From NCBI GenBank assembly GCA_963711095.1, contig CAVQCX010000031.1, positions 12,223 to 76,222 of the forward strand: DNA of 64,000 bases. Direction: 5' to 3'. Positions 17,859 through 27,573 of the stretch are shown piece after piece. The translations under genes and the position numbers were made by a program. This DNA comes from CAVQCX01 sp963711095 (lineage in GTDB: Bacteria; Pseudomonadota; Gammaproteobacteria; Chromatiales; Chromatiaceae). The notes below the pieces were generated by a model, which was not told the origin of the DNA, did not search any database, and saw nothing but the letters and a program-made list of their open reading frames with translations. The number at the start of each line of letters is the position of its first letter. Position 1 is the first letter of the stretch.

Positions 17859-19306
17859 TCCTGGCCTCTCTGACGAAGTAGATGCGCGGGATGCGGGCGC
17901 AGCGGTGGGCGCCGTCCAGCCCGGTCCAGCACACCCGGTCATGATGCCCCGACTGTATGCCCTCGCGCACCCCCAGGGCGAGCAGGCCGACCACCGAGCC
18001 CAGCCCCTGCTCGGCCGGGAAGGCCTCCAGCACCTGGGCCACGGACACCTGGGGCTGGTGAGTCAGCAGCGCCGAGACCTGCTCGCGCAGCCGCCGGAAG
18101 TCGATCTCGGAGTGGGCCAGCAGCTCGCCCACGCTCTCCAGCGAGATCTCGGCCTGATCCGCAGTCGCTATGCCCCCGGCCAGGCGCTCGCTGCTGGGGT
18201 CGTGCAGCTGCCACTGGGAGACCGAGCGCAGGGCGGCGCTGGTGAGATAGAGATCCCGGCCCAGGTCGTCGGTGGGACGAAAACGCTCCTTGGCGGCCAG
18301 GGCGCGGCGCTGGGCCAGGCGCAGCAGCTTGCTGAGACGCCGCTGTTCCTGATAGGCGCGGCTCTGCACGAACTGTTTGAGCCCCCGGGCGAACTGCTGG
18401 AAGACCTCGTGCACCTCGCCGCCGCTCTCCAGCAGCAGCCGGGTGAGCTGGATCAGGAAGCGGCGCTCGCGTCGCTCCAGCTGCTGGGCGAAGTCCCGGG
18501 CCAGCACCTGATCCAGGGCGGACTCGAAGGCCAGGGTCTGCTCCGGATCGGTGAGCAGGCGCCAGAAGGCCCGGAAGGTCTTGCCCGCGTCGCTCTCGGC
18601 CACCAGGTCGACCCCGGAGAAGACCTTGGCCAGCACCTCGCCGCGGCTGGCGTCGTTCTCCACGATCTGCTCGCGCAGGTCACGGTTGATCACCTGGAAT
18701 TCGTCGCGCACTCGCCGAAAGTCGTTGGCCAGCTCCTGGGCCAGGCCGATGATCTCGCGGGCCCGCTCCATGGCCCGCTCCTCGGGCAGGGCCTGGAGCC
18801 GGCCCCCGCGCACGGCCTCGATCTCGGCGTCCAGGCGCTCTCGCTCCTGCAGCAGGGCCTGGACGCGGGTCTCGGGATCGGTCTCGGTCAGCTCGGCGAG
18901 ACGCTGCAGCTGGTCGATGACCAGGGACAGGCGGCTCTCGGTGGCGAAGGCGCGCCGCTCGGTCAGTCCCTGAATGAACTGGATCGCGCGCACCGCGGCG
19001 GCGCTGCAGCTCGTACTCCTCCTCGATAGCGCCCGCCTGGAAGGATCGGATCAGATAGCCCGCCCGCAGCCAGCCCGCCAGGTAGAGCTCGGCGGTCTGG
19101 GGCAGGTCCAGGCCCTGGGTGCGCAGCTGCTCCAGGTCCTGGCGCAGGCGCTCCAGCAGGATCGACTGGGGCAGACGTCGCTCCTTCTCCAGCAGGTGCA
19201 CCTGCAGCAGGCCGAGCACCACCGGGGCGTTGTCCAGGGCGAGCAGCGTCCAGGCGGACTCCTTGCGCAAGCGCTGGTTGGTGAGGACCTGCTGGCTGGC
19301 CTTCAT
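17842..19306 (-). pseudogene. jetA: JetA, Wadjet kleisin-like subunit (DUF3375), single-base frameshift
   Basis: The first about 95 residues, from ATG 19306 (MKASQQVLTNQRLRKESAW), run to EEEYELQ. The rest (AAVRAIQFIQGLTERRAFAT through to ARIPRIYFVREARI, stop at 17842) lies in another frame. The switch falls at 19000-19010, where the dinucleotide-rich gagctgcagcgccgc has one base too many or too few for the usual EYEL-S-AAAVRAI. Otherwise complete and very DUF3375-like: JetA is the kleisin of the JetABC complex. If the indel is real, the locus is inactive; if it is a sequencing error, Wadjet is complete. The start overlaps the stop of the Doc gene. Confidence 0.88.
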
Positions 19307-19755
19307 AGCGGGGGTCTCAAAGGGGTACAGCCGCAATCAGGACGCGCGCCTGAGGCGGGCACGGCGGTCTGCAATGCCTTGGCATGGCCCCGCAGACAGG
19401 CCGCCAGCTGCGCCTCCCCGATCGCGCCGGTTGCGAGATCCCGGCTCATCACGCAGGTCTCGTGCGGGCTGGCGGTCAACCGCAGCCCGTTGATGCGCAT
19501 GAAGACCCCGATGCAGGCAAGGGCGATGCGCTTGTTACCGTCGCTGAAGCAGTTGTTCCGGGCGAGGCCGTATCCGTAGCTTGCCGCCAGGTCGAGCAGG
19601 TCAGGCGCGGACCCGCAGGCCAAGCGCCGCCGGGTGCTTGCCAGGGTGGAGTCGAGGCAATCGGCGCTGACGGGGCCCCGGGCGCCGCCATCGCGCAGTA
19701 GCAGCCCGGCGTGCATCGCCTGAGCCAGCTTGGCCGACAGCCACGCGGGCATCAT
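19303..19755 (-). CDS. Doc-type (Fic fold) toxin with altered catalytic motif
   Basis: About 150 residues from tandem ATGs at 19755/19752 (MMPAWLSAKLAQAMHAGLLL). It has the death-on-curing signature: DLLDLAASYGYGLARNNCFS then DGNKRIALACIGVFMRINGL. Canonical members have H-x-F-x-D/N-G/A-N-K-R; here the His position is Asn (NNCFSDGNKR), which would be expected to abolish activity. Doc toxins phosphorylate EF-Tu. The upstream antitoxin stop overlaps its start. The stop at 19303 overlaps the jetA start, so the pair could be transcribed into the Wadjet operon. Confidence 0.8.
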   Translation of the reverse strand: MMPAWLSAKLAQAMHAGLLLRDGGARGPVSADCLDSTLASTRRRLACGSAPDLLDLAASYGYGLARNNCFSDGNKRIALACIGVFMRINGLRLTASPHETCVMSRDLATGAIGEAQLAACLRGHAKALQTAVPASGARPDCGCTPLRPPL

Positions 19756-19977
19756 TTGGCCAGCTGGTGGAAGCTTTCCCGGTACGCCCGGCAGGGCTCT
19801 TCGAAGGCGTCTAAGCCTTGCTCGAAGCTCGGGATCGTAGGGCGTGAGGGTGACGCCGTCGGGCGCGTCCAGCGCGAACAGCTCATCGCCCGCCTGCACG
19901 GCGAGCCGATGCTGACGCTCTTTGGGGAGGATCACCCCGAGGCTGTTGCCCGGCTTGCGGACTTTGAGCGTGTACAA
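19752..19977 (-). pseudogene. AbrB-type antitoxin of the Doc pair, one-base frameshift
   Basis: Starts MYTLKVRKPGNSLGVILPKE, an AbrB/PhrT-like swapped-hairpin domain, then GDELFALDAPDGVTLTPYDPE. The expected tail FEQGLDAFEEPCRAYRESFH then QLAK-stop is found one frame away. An extra base near 19827 (gagcttcgag where gagttcgag fits) causes the shift. In the shifted frame it reads straight through into the Doc gene, giving a false fusion of 224 residues. Either sequencing error or recent loss of the antitoxin; the latter would be tolerable because the toxin lacks its catalytic His. Confidence 0.7.
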
Positions 19978-20534
19978 GGCCCGTTCCTCGATCTAACGGG
20001 CGGAACATAACATAGGTGATAACCGGACCAACGACCAGCCAGCAGGGCGAGGGGCGGGGCCCATCCGTCCCCCGAGCGGCAATAACCGGTTGGCGCGGGC
20101 CCGGAGCGAGGCGCTTCATGATGTCGTTTAAAGCCACTGCGAGGGGGACCGGAGTCGCCTGCCGGTTTGTCTTCCAGACCCTTCCATCCGACAGCCAGCG
20201 AGAGTAAATTTGGGGCCCGTATCACACTTGGATCGCAGCCCTGCATCTCCAGCACCGAGTGTGGTTGTTCTCGGCGGGGCTCGGGCGGAAGCCCTCGGAA
20301 CTGCGGGCTGGCTTTTGATAGGGAGGGGAGAGGGCCCGTGGCTCGTCGGAAGCGGCGCTGGGGCCTGTTTCGGGCGGTCGATGGGATGCAAAGGCGGCAT
20401 GGTGGCTCATCGTTGCAGACAGGCCCTGCCCCGGGCAGAGGCTCCAGCGATGGAGCCCGCGGACGGATCTACGGTTAGCGGTACCTTGGCCCCTTGGCTG
20501 GGGCAGTATCAGGGACCCGGAGGGATACCAAAAC
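19978..20534. other. 557-bp intergenic region, no recognised gene
   Basis: A divergent promoter region between the minus-strand antitoxin-toxin-Wadjet operon and the plus-strand FHA-ABC cluster. Several open frames exist but none shows protein-like composition or a known motif. The region should hold both operon promoters, but I see no convincing -35/-10 pair. A ggaggg ribosome site lies 11 bases before the FHA-ABC start. Confidence 0.5.
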
Positions 20535-22835
20535 ATGGCTTCGCCCGGTTCGCCGAATTCGCTGGGGGCTGCCCCTCAGCTTGAGCTCCGGACGTCCAGG
20601 GGTGGGCAAGGGCTCTCGCGCAGCCTGACGCTGGAGAAGGAGTATGTGATCGGGCGCGCCGCCAAAGCGGACCTGGTCATCGAGGATCCCTCGCTTCTGC
20701 CTTTACATGCGCGTCTGGTCCCGACCTCGAGCGGGATCTTTATCGAGCCCATCGCTAACGCCGCGGTCGCGATCAGCGGTGTCCTGATCAACAAGCGGAC
20801 GGCGCTCCAGGACGGGGATTGGCTGGTGATCGGCCATTCCTCCTACCAGATTCGGTTTTCCGGCCTGGACGCTCCCTCGGTCGCGTCGGGGCCGCCCAGC
20901 CTCGGCACAGTCACCTTCGGCCGGTTGGGAGACTCCACCGTCCAGATCGATTCTCCGCTGGTCTCGCGCGAGCATGCCGTGCTGGAGCCGGCAGCGGGGG
21001 CTTGGGTCCTGACCGACCTCGGCAGCACCAATGGGACGTTCGTCAACGGGAAACGGATCGGCAAGCCCTGCAGCCTGAAGCGCGGTGATCGGATCGATAT
21101 CGCGACTTTCGGCTTCGTTTTCACCGGCGAGGGCGTCCAGGCCATCGATACGGCCGCGCAAGGCCGCATCAGGGTCGAGGTCGAGGGCCTCGCGAAGAAA
21201 GTCCAGGATCGTGCGACAGGCAAGCCACGCTTCCTGCTGGAGGACCTAGATTTCGTCATCGAGCCTGGAGAATTTGTCGCCATCTTCGGCACCAGCGGCT
21301 CTGGGAAATCCACGCTCCTGGATGCCCTGAGCGGGCGCCGCGCCGCCAGCTCGGGCCAGGTACGCTACAACGGATCCGAGCTCTACGGCGCCTTCGACCG
21401 GTTCCGCTCTAACATTGGCTATGTTCCGCAGCAGGATATCGTCCATCGCAAGATCACCGTCTCTCGCGCCCTGGGGTATACGGCACGGCTTAGACTGCCG
21501 CCGGATACGAGCGGCGAAGAGATTTTCCGGCACGTGCAGCGGGTGCTTGATCAGGTGGCGTTGAGTGAGAAGGCGGGGCTCGCGGTGGACACCCCGGAGC
21601 CCCTCAGCGGAGGTCAGCTCAAACGGGTGAATCTGGCCGTGGAGCTGGTCGCCAACCCTAACATTCTCTTTCTGGACGAGGTGACCAGCGGGCTGGATGC
21701 CGGCACTGACAAGCGCATGATGCAGCTGTTCGCGGAGCTGGCGCACAACTATCACAAGACCGTGGTCTGCGTGACCCATACACTGGAGAACATCGATACC
21801 TGCGACCTGATCGTACTGCTCCACCGAGGGCGGCTGGTGTATTTCGGCTCGCCCGGAGAGGCCTGCGGATTCTTCGGGATCAGCCGGCTTTCCGATGTAT
21901 ACGAACTGCTGGAGAGCAGGTCCGCCGACCAATGGGCCGCCCAGTACGCGGTCTCTCAGGTGCACGCGCGATGGGTCGCGGCGAGGCTTCAGCCGGCCAC
22001 CACGGCGGTAACGACCGTCGCGGACCTCTCGGTCCGCGGCAAGAGCAAGTTCTTCGATCCGCGCCAGGCGATGACCCTCCTCTGGCGCAATGTCGACCTG
22101 ATGTGGTCGGACACGCGCAATCTCTTGATCCTGTTCGCCCAGGCGCCGCTGATTGGGCTGATCATCGGGCTGGTGTTCCACCCGGATTCCGGTGGGCCGG
22201 TCGACAAGGTTGCCAATTACACCCAGATCTCGTTCATATTGGTGCTGTCGGCGATCTGGTTCGGTTGCCTGAATGCAGCCCGCGAGGTGGTGAAGGAGCT
22301 ACCCATCTATCTGCGGGAGCGCTCCATCAATCTCGGCATCGGCGCCTATCTGTTCAGCAAGATCCTGCCCCTCGCGGTGTTGGCGATCGTGCAGTGTCTG
22401 CTGATTCTCGGCGTGGTGCAGTGGCTGGTCGACCTGCCAGGCAGCTCGGTCGAGCGGTTCGCCACTCTGCTCGTGGCGGCGCTCGGCGCAACCCTCATGG
22501 GGCTCACCATCAGCACCTTCGTCAACAGCAACGACAAAGCGGTGGCGATCGTTCCCATCCTGCTGATTCCCCAGGTGATCCTCTCCGGTGCGGTGGTCAA
22601 GCTCAGCAGCTCCACGCAGGTCGTGGCCAAGCTGTCCATGATCTCATTCTGGGGATTCGATGCGATGAAGGCCACGCTCGGGGACGAGATGCTGAGCCTC
22701 GCGGACGGCTCGGGCAGTAAGCTGATCCCCTTGACTGCCGATTTTCCTGAGGCGGTGGCGGCGATGGGTGCCTTAGCCGCCGCTTTCCTGGTGGCCGCGG
22801 CGATCGGACTGAAGCTCAAGGACCGGCGCGTATGA
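20535..22835 (+). CDS. FHA-FHA-ABC transporter fusion (ABCG/White-type half transporter)
   Basis: 766 residues. FHA domain 1 lies at about 20-110 (EYVIGRAAKADLVIEDPSLL ... HARLVP). FHA 2, at about 118-200, is the better one: VTFGRLGDSTVQID, SREHAVLEP and DLGSTNGTFVNGKRIG hold the phosphothreonine-binding Arg/Ser/Asn set. An ABC ATPase follows: Walker A GTSGSGKST about 252-260, signature LSGGQLKRV about 357, Walker B ILFLDEVTSGLDAG. A C-terminal ABC2 membrane domain has about six helices from 530 on. FHA domains bind phosphothreonine, so the kinase encoded next is the natural regulator (inference). First gene of a five-gene plus-strand cluster. Confidence 0.9.
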   Translation: MASPGSPNSLGAAPQLELRTSRGGQGLSRSLTLEKEYVIGRAAKADLVIEDPSLLPLHARLVPTSSGIFIEPIANAAVAISGVLINKRTALQDGDWLVIGHSSYQIRFSGLDAPSVASGPPSLGTVTFGRLGDSTVQIDSPLVSREHAVLEPAAGAWVLTDLGSTNGTFVNGKRIGKPCSLKRGDRIDIATFGFVFTGEGVQAIDTAAQGRIRVEVEGLAKKVQDRATGKPRFLLEDLDFVIEPGEFVAIFGTSGSGKSTLLDALSGRRAASSGQVRYNGSELYGAFDRFRSNIGYVPQQDIVHRKITVSRALGYTARLRLPPDTSGEEIFRHVQRVLDQVALSEKAGLAVDTPEPLSGGQLKRVNLAVELVANPNILFLDEVTSGLDAGTDKRMMQLFAELAHNYHKTVVCVTHTLENIDTCDLIVLLHRGRLVYFGSPGEACGFFGISRLSDVYELLESRSADQWAAQYAVSQVHARWVAARLQPATTAVTTVADLSVRGKSKFFDPRQAMTLLWRNVDLMWSDTRNLLILFAQAPLIGLIIGLVFHPDSGGPVDKVANYTQISFILVLSAIWFGCLNAAREVVKELPIYLRERSINLGIGAYLFSKILPLAVLAIVQCLLILGVVQWLVDLPGSSVERFATLLVAALGATLMGLTISTFVNSNDKAVAIVPILLIPQVILSGAVVKLSSSTQVVAKLSMISFWGFDAMKATLGDEMLSLADGSGSKLIPLTADFPEAVAAMGALAAAFLVAAAIGLKLKDRRV

Positions 22836-22883
22836 GCCCCCCATCCTTGTCAAAAGTCCTCCTGCCGACCAACGAGGTGAGCC

Positions 22884-24606
22884 ATGGCAGCCCCGCCCGG
22901 TCCTGAGACCGTCAGCGCGCCCCAGGGCTCCATCCATGTCTGTCCGGCCTGCGGGCTCCCGTTGGTTGAGGAGACACTCGCCGCGGCAGATTACCGCTGC
23001 AGCGGATGCGGGCTGGAGGTGGCGCATCTGCAGACCACGGCGCTGGGAGCGCCCGGCGGGTTGTTTCGCTGGCTGCTCAATCCCGGCGACCTCGTGTTGG
23101 ATCGCTACTGCATCGAGAAGGTACTGGGCAAAGGGGGATTTGCGGCGACCTACCTGGTTCAGGACCGGCGCGTCAACGGCAAGAGACGGGCCCTCAAAGA
23201 GATTCCGGAGTCGCTTTATGACGCTACCGAGACCGAGCTGCCTCAGCCACCTGAGCCACCCGGCCATTCCCGACATCACCGATCAGAGCCGGGAAGGCGG
23301 AATGGTATATCTGGTGCTGGAGCTCGGCGGCGGGCGCACGCTGGAGGCCGAGCGCAAGCTCGCCGGCGGCAAGCTGCCGTATCCGCGAGTATTGGGCTGG
23401 CTGATGCAGCTGGGTCCGGCCATCAGCTACCTGCACGCCCAGCACCCGCCGATCATCCATCGCGACCTCAAGCCCGACAACATCCTGCTCGACGATCAGG
23501 GCCGAATCATGCTGATCGACTTCGGGATCGCCAAGCGGGCGGCCGACGGTGGTCAGACCCGGGTCATTGCGCGGGCCGCTACACATGGCTTCAGTCCTCC
23601 CGAGCAGGCCATGGGAACCGGCACCGATCCGCGCTCGGATGTCTATGCCCTGGCCGCGACTGCCTATGCGTTGATCACGGGGACCATTCCTACACCGGCG
23701 CACGAGCGCATCGCCGGGAAGGCGTTGGTCGACCCCCTGGAGCTTGTTCCGGAGCTGCCGCCGCGTATCGCCGCGGCCCTGCTGCAGGCGCTGACCCTGA
23801 ACGTCAACCAGCGCCCGGCAAGCGTGGAGCAATTCATGCACGCGCTGGGACTGGCCGTGGTGCCCGCGGGGGATTTCGCGGCGACCACGCGCACCGTCAT
23901 GGTGGGTGACGCCGCCACACTTGCTGCGGCCGCTCAGGCCACCAGTGTGCGCATCCGCTCAGAGCGCGTTACCGTGGCCCCCTCGGCGCCCGTCGTCAGC
24001 AGGGGTCATCGGATCGGCAGCTGGGTGGCCGGGGCGCTGATTCTGCTGACCCTGAGCGCCGGCGGGGCATGGTTTTTCCTCAGGCAGCCGGCCGGACCGG
24101 CGCCGGCACCTGCGGTGAGTCCCAGCGCAATAGCCCCCGTGCAGCCTCACGGCCCCGGGCAGGCACTGTCCACTGGTGCAAGCCCGGGCGCGAATTCGAC
24201 GCCCCGAGCGCAGGTCCCCGGGACCAGACCTGCTGGTCCACTCGTGGGCGGAGCGCGAGCCCAGCCGAATCTGGCCAACGCCACGCCGACGCCGGGCCCA
24301 CTCCAGGAACAGCAAGCCGAGCGACCGCCATCCGGTCCGTCGGCAACCGATATGTTGGAGCGCTTCCGCAGCGAGCAGGCAGCCACCAGAGCGCCAGCTG
24401 GACAGCCCGCCACCAAGACGCCCGCCGCGGAGCCCCCTGTGCGGGTCGAGGCGACGGTGGCCGTGCGAGCACCACCGCGACTACCACCCCGACCGCCACC
24501 CCGACCGCCACCGCGGCGATCCCCGCCGGCCCCGACCAAACCAACAGGCGGCACCAGTGCAACGTCCTGGGGCTGGAAGAAGGGGGGAAGCCACCAAACG
24601 GACTAG
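22884..24606 (+). pseudogene. membrane Ser/Thr protein kinase with zinc ribbon, one-base frameshift
   Basis: The N-terminal frame from ATG 22884 (gaggtgag ribosome site) has a zinc ribbon, CPACGLP ... CSGCG, then RYCIEKVLGKGGFAATYLVQ (glycine loop) and RRALKEI (catalytic Lys). An extra C near 23241 shifts the frame. The kinase resumes as LSHLSHPAIPDITD, YLVLELGGGRTLE, HRDLKPDNILLD (catalytic loop), LIDFGIAKR (DFG) and FSPPEQAMGTGTDPRSDVYA. A transmembrane helix (WVAGALILLTLSAGGAWFFL) and a long Pro/Ala-rich periplasmic tail follow. The tail's end is uncertain because three frames stay open there. The kinase motifs are complete apart from the indel. Probably phosphorylates partners read by the FHA domains upstream. 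Confidence 0.85.
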
Positions 24607-24893
24607 ACTTGCGTCAGCGCCGGGCGTTGGGCTCAGGCGGAGGAAGCCCAGGCAACCGGGCGGCTGGAGATGACCAGGCTCCCAAGGGCCGCCGGGAGCA
24701 CAAAGAGAGCGGGGAAGCGCAGCCTGGTAGGGCAACGGTATCACCCGCCTTCTGGCATAGGGGCGTATGGGGCGAGGCTTGCCGCGGTGCCGGAATCGGC
24801 ACCCCCATACCGGCATCGCGCTGCCACGGAGCTAGCAGAACCGGCATCGAGTGCCGGGGACATTGAAGACCCACTCCAATGAGGGAGAGCATG

Positions 24894-26042
24894 ATGAAGA
24901 TCCATCTGAGCAATCGTTTCAGCCGCCATACAGGCGCGCGCTCCATAGTCATCGCCTTGTTGATGTGCTTCACATCGATGACTTTCGCCGATATGTCCGG
25001 CGGCGGTTTTGCCGCAGCCGGCGGCGGCTATTCGGTAAAGATCTACCGCGTGGAATCTGGGCTGTATCCGTTCGTGCAGGTCTATTTCCGGACTTTCGAT
25101 CAAAGCCAGGCGCCGCTTGTCAACCTGAACGAGATGAATCTCGGCCTCATGGTCAAGGGACGCTCCTATGATCCGGCCAAGCGGCAATATTTCGTCCAAT
25201 CCATTCAGAACCGGGACGAAGCGATACGCTCGGTGCTGGTGCTCGATGCCAGCAAGTCCATGGCTGGCGCACCGTTCGAGAATGCGCTGCGGGCAGTTGC
25301 GCGATACATCGACAACAAACGTCCGCAGGACGAGATCGCCATTCTCGCGATCCGGGATACCAAGGAGGGCTACGAGCTGGTTTCACCGTTTGAGCGTGAT
25401 CCGGGAGCCCTCGGACGGCGTCTCGCCGACGTTCGCGCCGATGGCAACAAAACCAGACTCTACGACACCATCGGAGCGGCCATGCAGCTTTGCGGCATGA
25501 GCTCGCAAGGATCGAGCGCGCCCTCGGCCAGCAATTACATCGTTTCCTGCTCGGTTGTGGTGTTCTCCGATGGCGAGGACGATGGCAGCGCCTTGTCCAG
25601 GGAGGAGCTCAACGGACGGATCAGCAATCTGCGCATTCCGATCCCCGTCTATTCCCTCGCCTATTCGAAGGTCAACACCGAGTACTTCAAGAACCTCGAA
25701 GCCATCTCCAAGAACTCCTTCGGCAAGTACTATCCGATCGGGGTGGCGTACGACAAGATGACGCGGGTGGTCGAGGAGATCCAATACATTCTCAAGAACG
25801 ACTACGTTGTGACTTTCCGCTCCTACGTGCCGGTGGATGGCGAAGAGCATGCCTTCAAGGTCGGCATCGACTATCCGTCCCGCAGCGGAAAGTACGTCTA
25901 TGACGACGGCCATTTCGAGGCGTTGGAGCCGCCTCCGCTGGACGAGCTCAAGCCGCTGCTCGGCCGCTTGGCCAAGGCATTACCGGAGCTGCCGGATCAC
26001 AATCCCAATTTCAGTCATGCTGATGCCGCTCCGGCGCAGTGA
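24894..26042 (+). CDS. secreted von Willebrand factor A domain protein
   Basis: The ATG at 24894 (MKIHLSNRFSRHTGARSIVI) is preferred because gggag sits 6 bases upstream; ATGs at 24879 and 24891 are alternatives. The signal peptide ends near TFADMSGGG. The vWA domain has the MIDAS motif D-A-S-K-S at about residue 118 (SVLVLDASKSMAGAPFENAL), plus RLYDTIG and VVVFSDGEDDGSA. A beta-rich C-terminal part follows (YVVTFRSYVPVDGEEHAFKV). Exported, probably a metal-dependent protein-binding module. Third in the cluster. Confidence 0.85.
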   Translation: MKIHLSNRFSRHTGARSIVIALLMCFTSMTFADMSGGGFAAAGGGYSVKIYRVESGLYPFVQVYFRTFDQSQAPLVNLNEMNLGLMVKGRSYDPAKRQYFVQSIQNRDEAIRSVLVLDASKSMAGAPFENALRAVARYIDNKRPQDEIAILAIRDTKEGYELVSPFERDPGALGRRLADVRADGNKTRLYDTIGAAMQLCGMSSQGSSAPSASNYIVSCSVVVFSDGEDDGSALSREELNGRISNLRIPIPVYSLAYSKVNTEYFKNLEAISKNSFGKYYPIGVAYDKMTRVVEEIQYILKNDYVVTFRSYVPVDGEEHAFKVGIDYPSRSGKYVYDDGHFEALEPPPLDELKPLLGRLAKALPELPDHNPNFSHADAAPAQ

Positions 26043-26067
26043 TTGAGACGAGCTTAGGAGAGCGATC

Positions 26068-26709
26068 ATGTCGATGCAATCAAGAGCGTTCGGAATATCC
26101 ATCTTCGTCGGCGTATTTCTGGTGTCAGGTTGTGCCACGACGCCGGAAGAGCAGCAGCAGATGGGCGGGGCGGCGCTGGGGTGCGTTGCCGGAGGTCTGC
26201 TCGGAGCGGCGATCGGCAACAGACGGGGTGCTGTTGCCGGCTGCGTCGCTGGGGCCGCTGTAGGCTGGGGCACGGTGAGGATCGCCCAGTACCAGGCCAA
26301 CCAGACTCGATCCAGCAACGCCGACATGCGCCAGTACAAGAAACAGGACCCGGATTTCTACGGTCACAGAGGGGTTGTTGGCGCGAGCGCGGTGAAGATC
26401 CGCGGGGCCAGGAGCGCCCCGGACATGGTGGCCCGAGGCTCCACGGTCAAGGTCAGCACCGATTATTCGGTTGTTACGCCGCCCGGAGTCGATCGGGTTG
26501 ACGTCACCGAAACGATCGCGGTCAAAAAGGACGGGCAGCTGCTGTTTTCCACGCCACCGGCGTCCGAGCAGCGCACCCAAGGCGGGTGGACGTCGGACGG
26601 GAGCTTCGAGATCCCGAAAGAAGCCGGCTCTGGCACCTACATCGTCGAGCACAAGGTGGCGGTCGCCGACCAGTACGACACTAGAATCTCCTCGTTTGTC
26701 GTGCAATAG
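26068..26709 (+). CDS. glycine-zipper outer-membrane lipoprotein
   Basis: 213 residues. MSMQSRAFGISIFVGVFLVS then GCATTPEE: lipobox VSGC. A glycine zipper follows (GGAALGCVAGGLLGAAIGNR, then GAVAGCVAGAAVGWG), as in SlyB/Rcs-type lipoproteins, then a soluble domain with VKIRGARSAPDMVARGSTVK and IPKEAGSGTYIVEHKVAVAD, which looks like an Ig-like beta sandwich. ggag lies upstream of ATG 26068. Likely sits in the outer membrane facing the periplasm. Next to the vWA and M48 genes, so probably a structural or sensory partner. Confidence 0.8.
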   Translation: MSMQSRAFGISIFVGVFLVSGCATTPEEQQQMGGAALGCVAGGLLGAAIGNRRGAVAGCVAGAAVGWGTVRIAQYQANQTRSSNADMRQYKKQDPDFYGHRGVVGASAVKIRGARSAPDMVARGSTVKVSTDYSVVTPPGVDRVDVTETIAVKKDGQLLFSTPPASEQRTQGGWTSDGSFEIPKEAGSGTYIVEHKVAVADQYDTRISSFVVQ

Positions 26710-26715
26710 CGGGCG

Positions 26716-27414
26716 ATGGGGCACCGGCGATCCGCGACAGTGTTGAAAATGCGGCCGTTGATCGCGGGTGCCCTCCTGGCGCTCGCAGGAATTTCAGAGA
26801 CCGGTGCTCAAGCGGGCAGTTGCCCGGAAGAGGCGGCGCGTGCCGAAGCGGTCAAGCATCGCATCATCGCAGAGTGGCCGCTGCGCCCGACCGACTATGT
26901 CGTCGATTATGTTCGCAGCCTCGGGCGCTCGTTGGCGCGGCGCGCGGGTATAGCCCGGGATGCCCATTGGCGATTTCTGGTGGTTCGCGACCGGTCTGCC
27001 AACGGTTTCTCGATCGGCGATGGGGTGATCTTCATCACAGAAGGGGCCATCCTGGCGGCCAAAGACGAGGCCGACCTTGCAGGCCTGATTGCCCACGAGA
27101 TGGGTCACGAGGTCGCGGGACACTTCTGCCCGGGGGCTTCCGGCCAGGGAGACCGGAGCAGCCATGGGGGGCCATCATTCGGGATCGGCTCTCTTCGCCA
27201 GGGTATGGACCCCGCAAAGGAGCAGGAGGCCGACCACCTGGCCGCGCGGATTTTGGCCGAGGCCGGGCTTGGTCCGCAGCAGGGCGAGGTGGGTCAGCAT
27301 CACTGGTCAGGGCGTGCGGTCGTGTCCGTGCCCCGGCCTGGGACGAGACGCATCACACCAGCCAGCGAGCCCGGCCTGGACTACGCAAAGCGGTTGCTGA
27401 TGCAGGACCTATGA
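26716..27414 (+). CDS. M48-family periplasmic metallopeptidase
   Basis: 232 residues. The signal peptide is MRPLIAGALLALAGISETGA from the internal ATG 26749; ATG 26716 adds 11 residues and either start is possible. The zinc motif HEMGH is in AGLIAHEMGHEVAGHF, and the third ligand Glu is in KEQEADHLAARILAEAG, both standard for M48 (BepA/YfgC/LoiP-like). Shorter than BepA and without TPR repeats. Periplasmic protease at the end of the cluster, 7 bases after the lipoprotein gene, so probably co-transcribed. Confidence 0.85.
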   Translation: MGHRRSATVLKMRPLIAGALLALAGISETGAQAGSCPEEAARAEAVKHRIIAEWPLRPTDYVVDYVRSLGRSLARRAGIARDAHWRFLVVRDRSANGFSIGDGVIFITEGAILAAKDEADLAGLIAHEMGHEVAGHFCPGASGQGDRSSHGGPSFGIGSLRQGMDPAKEQEADHLAARILAEAGLGPQQGEVGQHHWSGRAVVSVPRPGTRRITPASEPGLDYAKRLLMQDL

Positions 27415-27573
27415 GCCTAGGAGCCTGTCGGACTTTGGCTGTCCCACTGCGGAAAAGCGGATATCGGCCGGATTTTCCGCTCGATCTCGTCCAATAGAGC
27501 CTGCTATTCTCCTCAATACCCCCTCTTTCCCGTGCGATAGTTTCGGGGGTCCCCGTCATCGAGTCCCTCGCCC

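Noticed and set aside
19303..19977. natural antitoxin-toxin fusion protein of 224 residues
   Set aside because: The toxin-binding tail and stop of the antitoxin are present one frame away and overlap the toxin ATG, so the fusion is produced by a single extra base.
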